Shown here piece by piece: positions 1 through 11,136 of a DNA stretch of 64,000 bases (the first letter of the stretch is position 1; each line of letters begins with the position of its first letter). Made by a program: the position numbers and the translations under genes. Under the pieces are notes generated by a model. The model was given only the letters and a program-made list of their open reading frames with translations, had not been told where the DNA came from and made no database searches. Origin of the DNA: Ambrosia x helenae (Eukaryota; Streptophyta; Magnoliopsida; Asterales; Asteraceae); the NCBI GenBank assembly GCA_030844895.1, contig JAUTDX010007468.1, forward strand, positions 39,808 through 103,807, given 5' to 3'.

Positions 1-1336
1 AAGGGAAGGCTTGAACTTTAGAGAAACCTTTTCTCATGTGGTCAAAATGGTTACTGTTAGAGTAGTTATTAGTCTGGCTGTTGAGAACAACTAGCCCACT
101 TTTTCAACTTAACATTAATATTGCCTTTTTATATGGTTCAATAACTGAAGGTGTATACATGACTTTACCTGAGGGTTATCATTCAAAAGACGATACTCAT
201 GTTTGTAAGTTGGTCAAATCACAGTATGGGTTAAAGCAAGCACCCAGAAAGTGGAATGAAAAACTGAAAACTGTATTGTTAGAAACAGGATCTGTCCAAA
301 GTGTTTGTGATCATTCTATGTTTGTTAAGTCAAAAGAAAATGTCTTCATTGTGTTATTAGTTTATGTTGATGATATTGTTTATCACTAGTAACAGTGAGT
401 CTGAGATTAAGAATATAAAGAAGTTTTTAAGTGATAACTTTCAAATTAAAGATTTGGGAAAGTTAAAGTATTTTCTTGGATTAGAAGTTTTGTATGAAAA
501 TTCAAGTATTTGTCTTAGTTAAAGGAAGTATTGTTTAGAGTTACTAAATGAGTTTGGCTATCTAGGATGTAAACCTGTGTCTACACTGATTGAGCAAAAC
601 TACTCAGTAACTGTTAAAAGTGAAAGGTCAAAATGGCCTCTTGAAAACATTAATGGTTTTCAGAAGCTTATTAGTAAATTAATATATCTATCTTTAACCA
701 GACCAGATATAAGTTACACTGTTCAATTTTTAAGCCAGTTTATGCATAAGCCTATAGCATGTTAGTTACAGGTTGCTTTAAGGTTGAGATACTTAAAGCA
801 AGCCCCTGGAAAATGTATAATGTTTAAAAAAGGTAAAAGCTTTGACTTAGTAGATTATGTTGACTCAGACTGGGCAAAGTGTCTGGTTACTAGGAAATCT
901 ATGACTGGTTTTCGTATATTTCTTGGTAATTGTCTTGTTTCTTGGAAAAGCTAGAAACAGAGCACAATTTCTCGATCCACAGCAGAGGCTGAGTATCAAG
1001 CTATGTGCTCTGCATCTTGTGAGTTAATTTAGTTAATGAACTTACTTAGTGAGTTAGGTATTGATAATAAACTTCCAATGAAACTGTTTTGTGATAGTAA
1101 AGCAACAATTTCGATTGCTGCAAATCCAATGTTTCATGAAAGAACAAAACATTTTGAAATAGACTTGCATTTTGTGCGAGAAAAAAATTTACAAATGGGT
1201 TATTGAAACAATTAAAAATGGGTCCGAAGAGCAAACTGCTAATATATTCACCAAAGGCTTGGGGAGTGTACAACATGAGTATTTGTGTAAGAAATTGGGA
1301 ATGTATGATGTGTTTAACATATGAATTAAAGGGGAA
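1..1336 (+). pseudogene. Ty1/copia retrotransposon pol fragment (reverse transcriptase + RNase H), broken
   Basis: This is the C-terminal half of a copia polyprotein, which copies element RNA into DNA. Reverse-transcriptase signatures are visible: a stretch around AFLYGSI, then YGLKQAPRKWNEKL, then the catalytic VYVDDI near 361-378. The RNase H region follows, with SRSTAEAEYQAM near 973-1008, KLFCDSKATI and the terminal LCKKLGMYDVF. The reading frame is broken in several places. There is a TAG with a frame slip near 92-100, a stop just after the YVDD motif (near 387), a TAA at about 520, a TAG at about 763, a TAG near 952 and a slip near 1185-1205. The 5' part and 5' LTR lie outside the window. 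A purine tract (about 1326-1336) leads straight into the LTR, so this is an old, immobile copy. Confidence 0.9.
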
Positions 1337-1860
1337 TGTTAAAAATTATAATAAATATAATTCATATGTTAAATCACATGTTGATATTTTGTGGGTACTT
1401 TATAAGTGTTAGCCCATTATTGTCTGGACAGATTATGGCCCAGTTGCTGTGGCCCATTATATTGTTGTGTGGCTCATGGCCTGGCCCAGCTCGTTATTAT
1501 TATAAGCTTATTATTATCAATGGTTGAGATCTATTCAGGTTGTTGAAGATCAACGGCTGAAATGTTTTTGTTTCTCTTGAGAGCTGGAATGTTCTAGAGC
1601 CAATATAAATACCTTATTGTTTCTCTCTCTTGTTATCAGTCTCTCATATTTTCTCTTATCTTCTTTGTATCTTGTCTAAGGTTTCCTCTGTATTCTTAGG
1701 TTTCGTCTTTGTAAGTCTCATATTTTGTATCTGTTTCATTCTCTGTATCAACTGATTCATCATCAGTTGATACTATAGACTTTGTATTTGTTGATTGAGT
1801 TGTATATTTGTAGATCGTTTGTGTTGTTGAGAATCTATAAATCTTTACAAAAATCGAACA
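1337..1860 (+). repeat. 3' LTR of the copia element
   Basis: The LTR starts TGTTAAAAAT directly after the polypurine tract that ends the pol region and closes with AATCGAACA (TG...CA termini), 524 bp. A TATA-like CAATATAAAT lies at about 1601-1610, followed by CT-rich sequence, as expected for the U3/R boundary. The partner LTR is outside the window, so identity (age) cannot be judged. Confidence 0.75.
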
Positions 1861-2153
1861 TACATGCATTTTAAGTTCTTTTGAAACTATTAACGACCCT
1901 AAGAAGTTATTAGAGAAAAAACAAATCAGAGTAATTTAAAACTCAATGAGAACGTTAATTATTTTAAAGTATAATGGAACTTTTTAACTCGTATATACAA
2001 CTAACATATGTAGTAATCCCCTAACAAATATGTAGGATTGATAACGCAAATTATTAGGTATAGACTATGGAGAGAAATTTTCCTTTATATAAGAATCGAG
2101 GATTAAAAAGTAGGAAATAATATAAAGAGAGACAGTAATATATGTATGTTGAT

Positions 2154-2504
2154 CAAGGTTGTAAAAATCATGACTAGTCAGCGACTAGTCGGCGATTAAT
2201 TGGTGATCGGAGGTCTACTAACTAATTTTCAGTTAATCACTCCAAAAATCGCTAATCGTCAAAGACGGTCTTAGTTGGCCCAAATCGGACCAGATCGACC
2301 CTAGTCGAACCAATTTACGGCCTAATTGCAAGCCAATTTCCGGCCAGTTTACCTCAATTCGAACCAATATCGGACCAAACTAGAGTCGCATGTGATGATT
2401 TCTAACCTGTTGAAGATTAATTGAGGCGAATTTTAGGCTAGGGTTATGGGTTTGGGACATTGGGTCTGATACAAGTGAGTATTGAACAAAGAAGAAGATG
2501 AGAG

Positions 2505-2542
<38 letters not shown>

Positions 2543-2900
2543 GGGGCGGCGTATATAATATGCAGGTGTGGATTAGGTTTTTTTTTTACTTTGTTATTTA
2601 ACATTCAACCCCCTTTAATATTACTCTTTTACATTTTATCCCCAAAGCTAAAAATATATGTATAATAAGTATAAGATTAGCACTATATAACCCCCTCCAT
2701 CATCATTGTTTTACATTTTGTCCCCCAAAATTTAAAAGTTATGGATAAAAAGTATAAAATTAACATTACATATACATAAATTTATAAAATTACACATAAA
2801 AAGCCCAATCTGATTAATCCCGATTAATCCATACTAATCCCTATTAATCGCTAGTCCCCATCCCACGGCCGACTAGCCCCTAGCGAGTTCCACAACCTTG
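2154..2900. mobile_element. hAT-type non-autonomous DNA transposon, 747 bp
   Basis: The termini are inverted: CAAGGTTGT at the left and ACAACCTTG at the right, continuing as imperfect complementary sequence rich in GACTAGTCGG motifs. An exact 8-bp direct repeat, ATGTTGAT, flanks it (2146-2153 and 2901-2908), the target-site length of the hAT superfamily. There is no transposase coding. It holds a (GA)n run at about 2507-2536. Confidence 0.85.
2507..2536. repeat. (GA)n microsatellite
   Basis: About 15 GA units inside the hAT element. They give an artefactual open frame on the minus strand. Confidence 0.9.
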
Positions 2901-3046
2901 ATGTTGATGATTTTGATGTTATAAAGCGAATTTAGCTAATTAGGATTTACTTGAAACTAAAGGAAAATAAAATAAACATTTATATTAGTTAGGCTTAATT
3001 AAGATTTACGTGAAACTAAAGAAAAATAAGAATAAGCATTTATATG

Positions 3047-3513
3047 TGTAGGATCGTTTTCGGACAACCTGACTATCACGAGCTGGTTCGTCTAGAGTGC
3101 GGAATCCTCTAGACGACGTTTGAATAACAAAAACGCCAACAAACACACACACGAGATATCAAAACACACACACAAATGGTTAAGGGCTGTATTCGTATTA
3201 AAAGCAGAGCGCAGGGTACAATACGGAGCTACAGACACTGAAACCGAGGCACTAGGTGTTTGAGAATGTGTGAAATGACAGCTGAAATGATTAAGGCAAT
3301 GATTGGTTGTATTTATACTCCTGTCGGCCAAGCCCATGGGGGGCGACTAGGAACCCATCAGGCGACTATGAACCATTGTCATCTGTATTCTGCACGACTA
3401 TGGCCATAGTCGCCCAAACACCATAAAAACACACAAATTACGTATAAACGTTCACAAAACAACATACGGACACCTATACTAAGCTAGGGACATCTACATT
3501 ACATGTATTAACA
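3047..3513 (-). mobile_element. Solo LTR, 467 bp
   Basis: It begins TGTAGGATCG and ends GTATTAACA on the plus strand (TG...CA) and is flanked by an exact 5-bp repeat ATATG (3042-3046 and 3514-3518). A TATA box (AGTATAAATAC on the minus strand, near 3310-3320) with CT-rich sequence downstream gives the orientation. No internal retrotransposon sequence remains, so this is an LTR-LTR recombination product. Confidence 0.8.
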
Positions 3514-3869
3514 ATATGAGTTAGTAGGCATGAGCGTACACTCATTAAGATCATTATGATTCTCGACAAAAGAATCTCCGGTTCCAAGGGATCGGCATCA
3601 CTGGTGGGACACTCAGTAAAATCATTATGATTCACAACAAAGGAATCTCAGGTTTCTAAGGAGTGGCGTCATTGGTTGGAGTCCAAGGGCCAGAGCCCCT
3701 AGTGCTGATTTATCATATTTCAAAGCATGTCGAACTTACATGATATGGCTGGTGATTGAAGGTAAATAGGAGCCGATGTACCTGTAGAAACTACTAATCC
3801 ATCAATACGAAGTGATTGAATTGTAACTGCGTTATCGTACAAACTTTTCTTCTAACCAATTCATTAGTA

Positions 3870-4119
3870 GGCTAATCCCCTTATGGTGGAGTGACACCCT
3901 TCTTGCTTTCCTTATGGGAGGTGGGGAGTTCGAGTCCTACCGGCACCAAAATGCTGCTCGTGGGCCGGATTTTACCGCAGTGGGCCTTTGGGTGGCGGAT
4001 TTTCCCCAGGAACTGGTGTGAAATTATTGGTGGACCCGGGTTACTCCCAGGGTACTCCTTTGTTCAGTGAGTACTTCGTGAGTGCTCGAAATTGATTTGT
4101 TGCCCGTTCAAAAAAAATT
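3870..4119 (+). mobile_element. tRNA-derived SINE, about 250 bp
   Basis: A B-box-like pol III promoter element, GGAGTTCGAGTCCTACC, lies at about 3925-3941, preceded by an A-box-like TTATGGTGGAGTGAC. The tail is TTGTTGCCCGTTC followed by an A-run. Imperfect 12-bp target duplications AATTCAYTAGTA flank it (3858-3869 and 4120-4131; one difference). It is non-coding and would depend on LINE machinery. Confidence 0.75.
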
Positions 4120-4170
4120 AATTCACTAGTAAACGTGCGCCAATTAAAGTGCTCATGATATATACCAAAC

Positions 4171-4431
4171 TAGGGCTGGCAAATCGTATCCTAACAGGTT
4201 AACAGGTCTCTGACGCGTGCGAACAAATCAAGTTCTAAACATGAACACGACTCGTTTAACTTATTTATATCTCATGTTTATAACACAGTTTTATGTTTTA
4301 TGTACCAAAAAGGGAAATGAAAGATTTTTGTCTCTTAATTCTAAGTATTAAAAAAAGTCAAAAATCAAATAGTGTACTTTTCAGTCAAACAGGTCTTATC
4401 GAGTCTTCACAAGTTATCCATTGCCAGCCAT
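4171..4431. mobile_element. hAT MITE, 261 bp
   Basis: Inverted termini TAGGGCTGGCAA and TTGCCAGCCATA, flanked by an exact 8-bp duplication TACCAAAC (4163-4170 and 4432-4439). It shares the TAGGGCTG-type terminus with the element at 14636-15296. Non-coding. Confidence 0.85.
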
Positions 4432-4439
4432 ATACCAAA

Positions 4440-5240
4440 CTGAAGATAAGAACATGCCTAAATAAAAAGTGAAAGTATTAGGTTACTAATAATGGTACAC
4501 CCTCCGTGCCGAAACCATGATTTTTTTTCTAATGAGTCATCTTTTTTGTGTTAAGATTTTTTTTATGAGCAAACGTTTAAATTTTTGTGTCGGTTGTCAT
4601 TCGGATCGGTTCGGGGCAGGGCGAGAAACATATTAAAAATACAATGTCATTCGAAATGAAAAAAAAACATCACAAATTTAAAGTTGTTCCCTACGAAACT
4701 CAAACCCTACACTTAAGTAATTGTTATCCAGACTCAAAATACTACACTTAAATAATTCGGTTGTTACCTCACCAAAACATTTGCCAAGCTCTCGTATTTG
4801 CATATCTAACACTATGTTGAAATTTTCAATCCCGTAACAATGACGACTAATAATTTTAGTATTTCTTCTTCTATATCGAACTCAACTTATTTATTTTCCA
4901 TGTAAAGAATTTCAATCTCATTTTTTAATACAAAAAGATACCACATCTTGGAGTATTTCCATATTTTTTAATTACTTTGTTTCCTTTTTTGTTATTGTTG
5001 TTGATTATGGTGTTTGTATAGGGTGTTTGGTGGTGATGTGTATATATTGGTTGGTAACAAAAATACTACAAGTGCCACATCAATCTAGTTTAGATGGTGT
5101 TAACTATGCCTTTAACCTCAAATATTTCTATGAGTAAATGTTATGAGGGTTCCCACTAAGAAGCAGCATTAATGGCAGGAATTAAACCTCTGAGGATTAT
5201 TCAAATATTCCAAACCATATGGTTGCTAGTTTAAAAAAAA
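4440..5240. other. AT-rich intergenic DNA, nothing recognised
   Basis: No convincing gene, RNA or bounded mobile element is visible. The sequence consists of A- and T-runs without long open frames. Confidence 0.5.
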
Positions 5241-5320
5241 ACCTAAAAGGGGACATTTAAGGCTTGAACTTAGGATTACGTTGGTAAACAAGGGATTTAC
5301 CACTACACCGGCTGCACTTT
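5240..5320 (-). mobile_element. tRNA-like / SINE head fragment
   Basis: On the minus strand GCCGGTGTAGTGGTAAATCC is followed, about 30 nt later, by TAAGTTCAAGCC and then a T-run. The spacing resembles the A and B boxes of a tRNA-derived SINE. The acceptor-stem pairing of a functional tRNA is not present, and I could not find target duplications. Confidence 0.4.
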
Positions 5321-5619
5321 TAATGTTATGGGGTCCTTAAAAAATTAACATACCGGTTCTATTAAATTTCTAGAAAACATTGGTGTCTAGGGACCCCGAC
5401 CCCTCCATGTGGGTCCACCCCTATACTCCCTAGTTTTTAATCCAATACCCCATATACAGGTCATATAAGCTTATACAACCATATATATCAATCACACGAC
5501 AAAGGTAGTGGATGCATCTTATCGTTAATTTGCCTGCATTGTACGTTTGTTTAATGTGTTGTAATCAACCGGTGCAACTCAATTATTAAGAAAAACGTTA
5601 AAAAACAAAATTTAAGTTC

Positions 5620-6095
5620 ATATCCCGCCCATATATGCATATATGTCCCATATAAGTGTGCACGTAAATTCCCTACGAACTTAATTAACTAACATATGGT
5701 TTGTATAGCATTATACGACTCGTATGCTTCTAAAAGTCGCATATATTCTTACAACCATAAGGTCATTTTCACAATTACTTTCACTTTCACTTTTTGTTTT
5801 CTCTGAGTTGTTCTTATGACCTTCGTCGCTTTTCGATTCTCTTTGAGCTATTCGTAACATATCCGTCGCTTTCGGGTTCCTTCGATTCATCATTTTAGGA
5901 ACATTTTTACAACTCGTATATAGTTTAAAATCAAAAGATAAAAAACTGATATTCAAGATATATGAGTCATATAGTTCTATATCGCCCATATATCATGAAT
6001 TAATTCATGATATATTGGTCGTATACTTCTATATGGCCCATATATCGTGAACGCATTCATGGGCATATAGAACTATATGGTCCATATATCATGGG
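5620..6095. repeat. Iterated CCCATATAT/ATATATGGG palindromic region
   Basis: The motif CCCATATAT recurs on both strands (near 5630, 5646, 5983, 6038 and 6082). A near-palindrome, CATGAATTAATTCATG, sits at about 5994-6009. Open frames across it lack coding character. The region could be the end of an unidentified DNA transposon; I found no boundaries. Confidence 0.45.
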
Positions 6096-7715
6096 TTTTT
6101 TTATGTGAAACAATGTTCGTTATCATATATGTTGTTTTTTTTTTAATTTTGAAGACAATGCTGATACAATATATTAATTAATTATGCTATTAGTGGTTTT
6201 GATCTTCAAATGAATTGTTTGTTTGGATCTGTTTTTCAAGTGCAAACGCAATTTGTAACTTAGTTAGTACTTTATGTTTGGATCTCTTTTTTTTTATTTG
6301 ATTCATCTTGTTTGCCATTTAATATATTTATCTGCAGTGCCATGTGAATCAAGTTAATTCTTTTGAGATTAGAAAATAAAAGAAATAGAAAGAAAAAAAA
6401 TAAAAGATATAAACCTCAATTATGATTATTGACATAAATTGAGTAGACTTCAGAAAGTCAACGGGTTGTCAAAGAGGAATCAAGGTTTAGTTCATCCTAT
6501 AGGCTAAGGTGATGCGATACATGTACTGAGAATACCCGAGAACTAGGTATGTTTTAATGAAAAAGTGGAGTATATCACGTAAAATTGCAAGTATTATTGG
6601 TTAGTTTTTATTATGTGCGAGGTATATTTGTGTGTTGTGATATATAATTTGCCTATTGTTGGGAACTTTAACTGATCAGTTAGTAAATCTGATTTTTGGT
6701 GTTTCCGATGTCAATAGGGTCAAGTAGACATATGAAGATACATGGGGATAATTGAGTCTTCAGTAAGAAATAAAAGGGATTAAATTTAAGAGAAAAGGTA
6801 TGATTATAACAGACCGATGATCAGACAATATTTTTGAATTTGCCTACTATATGGTGTATGTACCTACACACAACATCGCAAAGATTCTAAACTATGTTTT
6901 GTAGTTATCCAGACAAGAAATTGGATTACAACTCTTACGATATTGTTGTAAAAGATGGGACAAAAATTCCGTGCATTTTTAGATAAAATAAGTCTTTTAA
7001 AAGGTTGGGTGTTACAATCTTGTGGCCCTTTTTAGAGTTATCAAATATTAGTTTAAGATTTGTGAATGTTTTTCTTTGAGTATAGGCTAGATATCGTTCA
7101 AAGATGCCTCAGTTGATCAAAGGTGGTGAAAAGATCGGTGAGGGTGGTGGGAAAACAACTCCGATCAAGGTTCTGTTTAGGTTGGTGGGGACGTGTGGCT
7201 TTATTATGCTTGTCATATTACTACTTGCTAACAAAAAACTCATCATATTTAGAAAGGTTGGGGTTAAGAAGATGAAAAGAAAGTGTTACATTTGGGAAGA
7301 ATGTATAAATTTGCAGGGAGTTAATTAGTTGATCGCTGGGTATAGTAGAATGGTCGTTTGGCATACCAAAGTATAGATGGTCAACTGAGGTAGATATTGG
7401 TTATGCTGCATTTGATCCAAGTATGTTATGAAGATTGTAAAACTTCATTTTTCAAACAAATTATAAAGTTGAGATTATTTGTTGGAGTTCATTTGTTATG
7501 AGTTTTGATTTATGAACGTTGCAAATTGTTTGTTGTAGCAAATTGGTTTCAAAAATAAATTATGTGAAAGTCGTCACCCGTGCAGCAAAAAAAACAAATG
7601 TACATATAAAGCTGAATATATTTTTACAAGTAAAAAAGTGAAGCATCACAAGTAAAGTACAAAGATAAGCATAGCCATTAATTTATTTTAGATAAGTAGC
7701 TACAAATATTGTGAA
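6096..7715. other. Intergenic DNA, no supported gene
   Basis: A 74-codon plus-strand open frame at 7104-7328 has no recognisable domain and no supporting context; I treat it as chance. The rest is AT-rich sequence. Confidence 0.5.
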
Positions 7716-7752
7716 ATGTTATATAAAATGATACACGCAAGTGCTTGTTCGA

Positions 7753-8094
7753 TCAGTTTCCACCTCGGTGACCAGATCCAGCATGGGATCCTGCATAGGA
7801 TCCCGCAGAGGAACCTGCTTCAGAGTCACCTCCTCCAGAGCCGCTGTTGCTTGAGCTCGAAGAGCTTGAAGAGGAGGAGGAGGAGCTGGACCTCGATCCT
7901 GATCCAGCACCTGCTCCAGAACCACTTCCACTACCCCCTAACCCAATCCCAACACCTGCCCCAACCCCAACACCAACATCACCAAGATCTACACCTAAAT
8001 CCTTGCGTGCAACTCGTCCCTCGACACTTATAATAGAAATGGATGAAGATGCAATAAGCAAAGCAAGAAGTAGTAGGAACTTCATGAATGTCAT
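7753..8094 (-). CDS. Glycine/serine-rich secreted protein, copy 1
   Basis: A single-exon 113-residue protein. Residues 4-26 form a clean signal peptide (MKFLLLLALLIAS..., hydrophobic core, cleavage probably after VEG), so it should enter the secretory pathway. The mature part is low-complexity: a GVGVGAGVGIGL stretch, GSGSGAGAGSG, a run of 14 serines, then AGSYAGSHAGSGHRGGN at the C-terminus. This is the composition of plant glycine-rich, cell-wall-type proteins; its true function is unknown. The start may be Met1 (8094) or Met4 (8085); the second sits directly before the hydrophobic core. A TATAAATA on the minus strand near 8208-8216 lies about 115 bp upstream. A second copy lies 2.9 kb away (10664-11014). 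Opposite-strand open frames here are composition shadows. Confidence 0.8.
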   Translation of the reverse strand: MTFMKFLLLLALLIASSSISIISVEGRVARKDLGVDLGDVGVGVGAGVGIGLGGSGSGSGAGAGSGSRSSSSSSSSSSSSSSNSGSGGGDSEAGSSAGSYAGSHAGSGHRGGN

Positions 8095-8204
8095 TAGTTA
8101 TGCTTAATTGTAACAAGTTTCCTATGTATGTATGTGTGTTGACTTTGTTTTTACTGAAGGAAGGTTTAATTGTATTGAGGATACAAAATGATTTTAGAGA
8201 TTTC

Positions 8205-8218
8205 ACGTATTTATAGTA
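8205..8218 (-). promoter_or_regulatory. TATA box of glycine-rich gene copy 1
   Basis: TATAAATA on the minus strand, about 115 bp upstream of the ATG. The surrounding 130 bp is conserved with the same position in copy 2, so the promoter was duplicated with the gene. Confidence 0.6.
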
Positions 8219-8462
8219 GTTTTGCATGGTGGATTGGACACGTAGTGAGTGTAAGTGGAGAATATGAATGATGGGTGGACTCTAAAAAGTCAAAACAATT
8301 GTGGCTGATTTTAATCTATGTTTCGAGTATTAAAAGGATATTTTGACAAGTGTATGTCTAATGTCGACCTGCTTGATTGATTTCATTCCACTATCTGGTT
8401 TCCAAAATGAAACTAACACGTAACTTCAGGGATAGTTTAATTAATAATCTTTTTTTTTAAGA

Positions 8463-8645
8463 CTTAGTTCAGGGGAAATCATTCTACAACCCTAATCTAT
8501 GCAGTCCCAAGTTCGAATCTCTACCCACACACCAATGTCCTTCTTGCCTAAGCTCAAACCGTCACGGGGAATTTTTTTGTGATGTGCATGGATCGAACAT
8601 GTGATCTACCCCCAGGATGGGAACCCTAAGAAAAAACCCAGGATG
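8463..8645 (+). mobile_element. Possible SINE-like fragment
   Basis: CAAGTTCGAATCTCTAC (about 8509-8525) fits a B box and is followed by about 110 bp of non-coding sequence. AATAATCT occurs on both sides (8444-8451 and 8650-8657), possibly a short target duplication. There is no poly-A tail, so the call is weak. Confidence 0.35.
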
Positions 8646-8649
8646 GTTT

Positions 8650-9203
8650 AATAATCTGATCTCTTAAATTAAATATTTAAAACGTATTAGCTAGAGTAAA
8701 TAATCAATATTATTAAAAAAGGAAAATCCATATAGATTAAGAATATTGTATGCTTTTTAATACAAACTCAATAAATTATTATACTGTTTTAAGCAAGGGA
8801 GTAGGAATACTTTACATGTATGGTCCGAACCTAGTCGAGCGAGTGTCAAGCTCAAACTCATATTCCTTACAAATCGAGATGGGAGCTGAGCTGAGGCCTG
8901 AGCTCGCTTGTTTACAACACAGTCGATTTCGAGCAAACTATTTTCTACCTTTTCTACAAGCGAGCTTCGAACTATTTGAACATCCTTAACTCAAGATGAT
9001 CATTACTAAGATCTCAATTCAACTAACTGATTATTTTTCTGAGAATACATTCTACAACATCACAATTGGAGCTAGAATTAATCTTTATCTTTAGTAACAT
9101 ATAAATCTCTTCAAATTAAGCATGGTTACTGATTATCATAGTAGGATTAAAACAAATCATGCTACCCAATGTACAACATAATTACACCAAGAAATTGGAT
9201 ACT
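8650..9203. other. Intergenic DNA with degenerate repeat pieces
   Basis: The interval near 8830-8960 contains GAGCTCG/CGAGC-rich sequence resembling interiors of TAGGGCTG-type hAT elements, but without termini. No gene is supported. Confidence 0.4.
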
Positions 9204-9218
9204 ACTTCACCAAATTTG

Positions 9219-9391
9219 GCCAAACGCATTATAGCCCAGCGGCATCTTGGTGGTGGGATAAGACTTAGGGACTATAAGGTCATAGGTTCGAATCTCACAA
9301 TGATCGCATAGTAACACTGGTGGCATGATGATACTCCAGTGATCCGTGAGTGATTCCAATTGGCTGTTTAAAAAAAAAAGAAAGAAAGAAA
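9219..9391 (+). mobile_element. tRNA-derived SINE, young copy, 173 bp
   Basis: A box ATAGCCCAGCGGCATCTTGG (about 9231-9250), B box ATAGGTTCGAATCTCAC (about 9283-9299), a short unique body and an A-rich tail with AAAG repeats. Exact 15-bp target duplications ACTTCACCAAATTTG flank it (9204-9218 and 9392-9406), which points to a recent insertion. Confidence 0.9.
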
Positions 9392-9409
9392 ACTTCACCA
9401 AATTTGTGG

Positions 9410-9915
9410 AATTGCGGAAAGGAAACTATAACGTATTATATAAAAATTTGGGTTTAAGTAAAACGAAACGTCAAAGCGAGCCAAGCCAAGTTCAAGCTTG
9501 AACTTGGATTGTTTACAAACCGAGTTGAGCCGCCTAGAATTTATAATCAATAAATAACGTGATGAGATGAATATATCGTAAGGGAAACTTCATGTCACAG
9601 ATGATCGAGTATCAATCACTTGTGTATCTACCTAAAATTTATATTCAATACGATATACAATAATATGACTACGTGAATAGTTAAGTCGTATAGCTTCGCA
9701 TTTGTTATGGCTTGGCCCTTTATTGGGGTACACCTCCTTTCTTCTATAGTTCTCGAGAAAGAAAATTGATATATGACCTATTTGAAGCTGCCACCAGTAT
9801 GCGAATGATGCATATTTTTTTCGTATTGGTGGAGTCGCTGCTGATTTACCTCATGGTTGGATAGATAAATGTTGGGATTTTTGCGACTAGATTGTATTGA
9901 TAACGGACTCGTACT
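9410..9915. other. Intergenic DNA, nothing recognised
   Basis: AT-rich, with a short AAGCGAGCC...TTCAAGCTTGAACTTG piece near 9470-9510 like interiors of hAT MITEs. No gene. Confidence 0.4.
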
Positions 9916-9928
9916 CACATAACGCATG

Positions 9929-10170
9929 TTTTTTTTTAACGGCAAAAAACTTTTATTAAAACCACGAGGCCACTAGCAAGAAACTAGCGCCACCATACAC
10001 CCAATCGCCCAAAAACATTACAACACAAACCCAAAAACATAAGACAGACCGCCGTACACCACTAAACTAACACCTAAAATTTATGACACCTATTTTATTT
10101 TACATAGGACGCCACTGTCACCCACGGATGGATCATATCCACCAGTCCTCAGCTTTAAGTCTAAGGGAGA
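9929..10170 (-). mobile_element. 5'-truncated LINE 3' end
   Basis: On the minus strand the piece ends TTAATAAAAGTTTTTTGCCG followed by a poly-A (poly-T on plus at 9929-9937), typical of plant L1-type 3' ends. It is bounded by a 13-bp target duplication CACATAACRCATG (9916-9928 and 10171-10183, one mismatch). Only about 240 bp of 3' untranslated sequence is present. Confidence 0.7.
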
Positions 10171-10183
10171 CACATAACACATG

Positions 10184-10650
10184 TTTATATGCTAACATCG
10201 AACGTAAAAGGTGTTACATGAGTAAAAGTTGATGCACAATCGTGTTATTGCGCAAGTTATGACATTAATTTGACGTACTTTGATGATTTTTTGGAACCTT
10301 CCCTTAATGTGCACTTTTATATCTACGATGCATTGTTGGTTATGTACATTTTAACACATTAAAGGCGACTGTATCATATTTGGTTGTTAATTTTCATAAG
10401 AATTCTCTCTCGGAGTATGAAAAATTACCACCTTATGTTTTTTCTTTCTTTTTTAAAAAAATTCAACCACATCACCTAAGGTTTAAATATTCAACCACAT
10501 CATCTAATGCATATTGTATATATAGACTTAACATATTCTTACAAGAAAAGAAGAAGAAGAAACACATGTAAAGTACAAGATGTAGGATCACCATTTATTT
10601 ATTCATATAAGTAGCTATAAATACGATCACAAGTTATCTAAAATGACCTT
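10184..10650. other. Downstream flank of glycine-rich copy 2
   Basis: AT-rich and non-coding. From about 10550 it becomes similar to the downstream flank of copy 1 (around 7630-7720), so it is part of the tandem duplication. Confidence 0.45.
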
Positions 10651-10663
10651 CGTAAGTCGTCAT

Positions 10664-11014
10664 TTAGTTTCCACGTCGGTGTCCAGATCCAGCATGGGAT
10701 CCCGCATAGGATCCTGCAGACGAACCTGCCTCAGAACCACCTCCTCCAGAGCCACTGTTGCTTGAGCTCGAGGAGCTTGAAGAAGAGGAGGAGCTGGACC
10801 TGGATCCTGAACCTGATCCAGATCCAGCACCTGCTCCAGAACCACTTCCACTACCCCCTAACCCAATCCCAACACCCGCCCCAACCCCAACACCAACGCC
10901 ACCAAGATCTACACCTAAATCCTTGCGTGCAACTCGGCCCTCGGCGCTTATAATGGAAATAAATGAAGAAGCAATAAGCAAAGCTAGAAGTAGTAGGAAC
11001 TTCATCAAAGCCAT
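10664..11014 (-). CDS. Glycine/serine-rich secreted protein, copy 2
   Basis: A 116-residue paralogue of the gene at 7753-8094, single exon. It has the same layout: signal peptide MKFLLLLALLIASSFISIIS from Met4, GVGVGAGVGIGL, GSGSGAGAGSGSGSGSR, a 13-serine run and C-terminus AGSYAGSHAGSGHRRGN. Differences from copy 1 are two extra GS units and a few substitutions. The low-complexity core has changed mainly by repeat-unit gain and loss while both frames stay open, which suggests both are under constraint. A TATAAATA at about 11126-11134 (minus) lies about 115 bp upstream. Probable cell-wall or apoplastic role by family resemblance only. Confidence 0.8.
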   Translation of the reverse strand: MALMKFLLLLALLIASSFISIISAEGRVARKDLGVDLGGVGVGVGAGVGIGLGGSGSGSGAGAGSGSGSGSRSSSSSSSSSSSSSNSGSGGGGSEAGSSAGSYAGSHAGSGHRRGN

Positions 11015-11123
11015 TATTAATTTATTATGCTTGTAGCAAGTTTATTTTGTGTGTGGTTTGACTTAATTTTGAGGAAACAAGGTCAAGTTGTAGTGAGGAT
11101 ACAAAATGAATGTGGAGGTTTCA

Positions 11124-11136
11124 TGTATTTATAGTA
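11124..11136 (-). promoter_or_regulatory. TATA box of glycine-rich gene copy 2
   Basis: TATAAATA on the minus strand at the same distance from the ATG as in copy 1, embedded in a conserved 5' flank (about 11090-11290 matches 8150-8400). Confidence 0.6.

Noticed and set aside
7104..7328. 74-codon frame with a hydrophobic stretch
   Set aside because: No promoter, domain or homologue known to me; compatible with chance in this AT-rich region.
7847..8107. Plus-strand open frame rich in E, D and P opposite the glycine-rich gene
   Set aside because: It is the complement of a low-complexity GGN/TCN coding region; the minus frame has the signal peptide and promoter.
10758..11036. Same kind of plus-strand frame at copy 2
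   Set aside because: Same reason; mirror of the minus-strand coding repeat.
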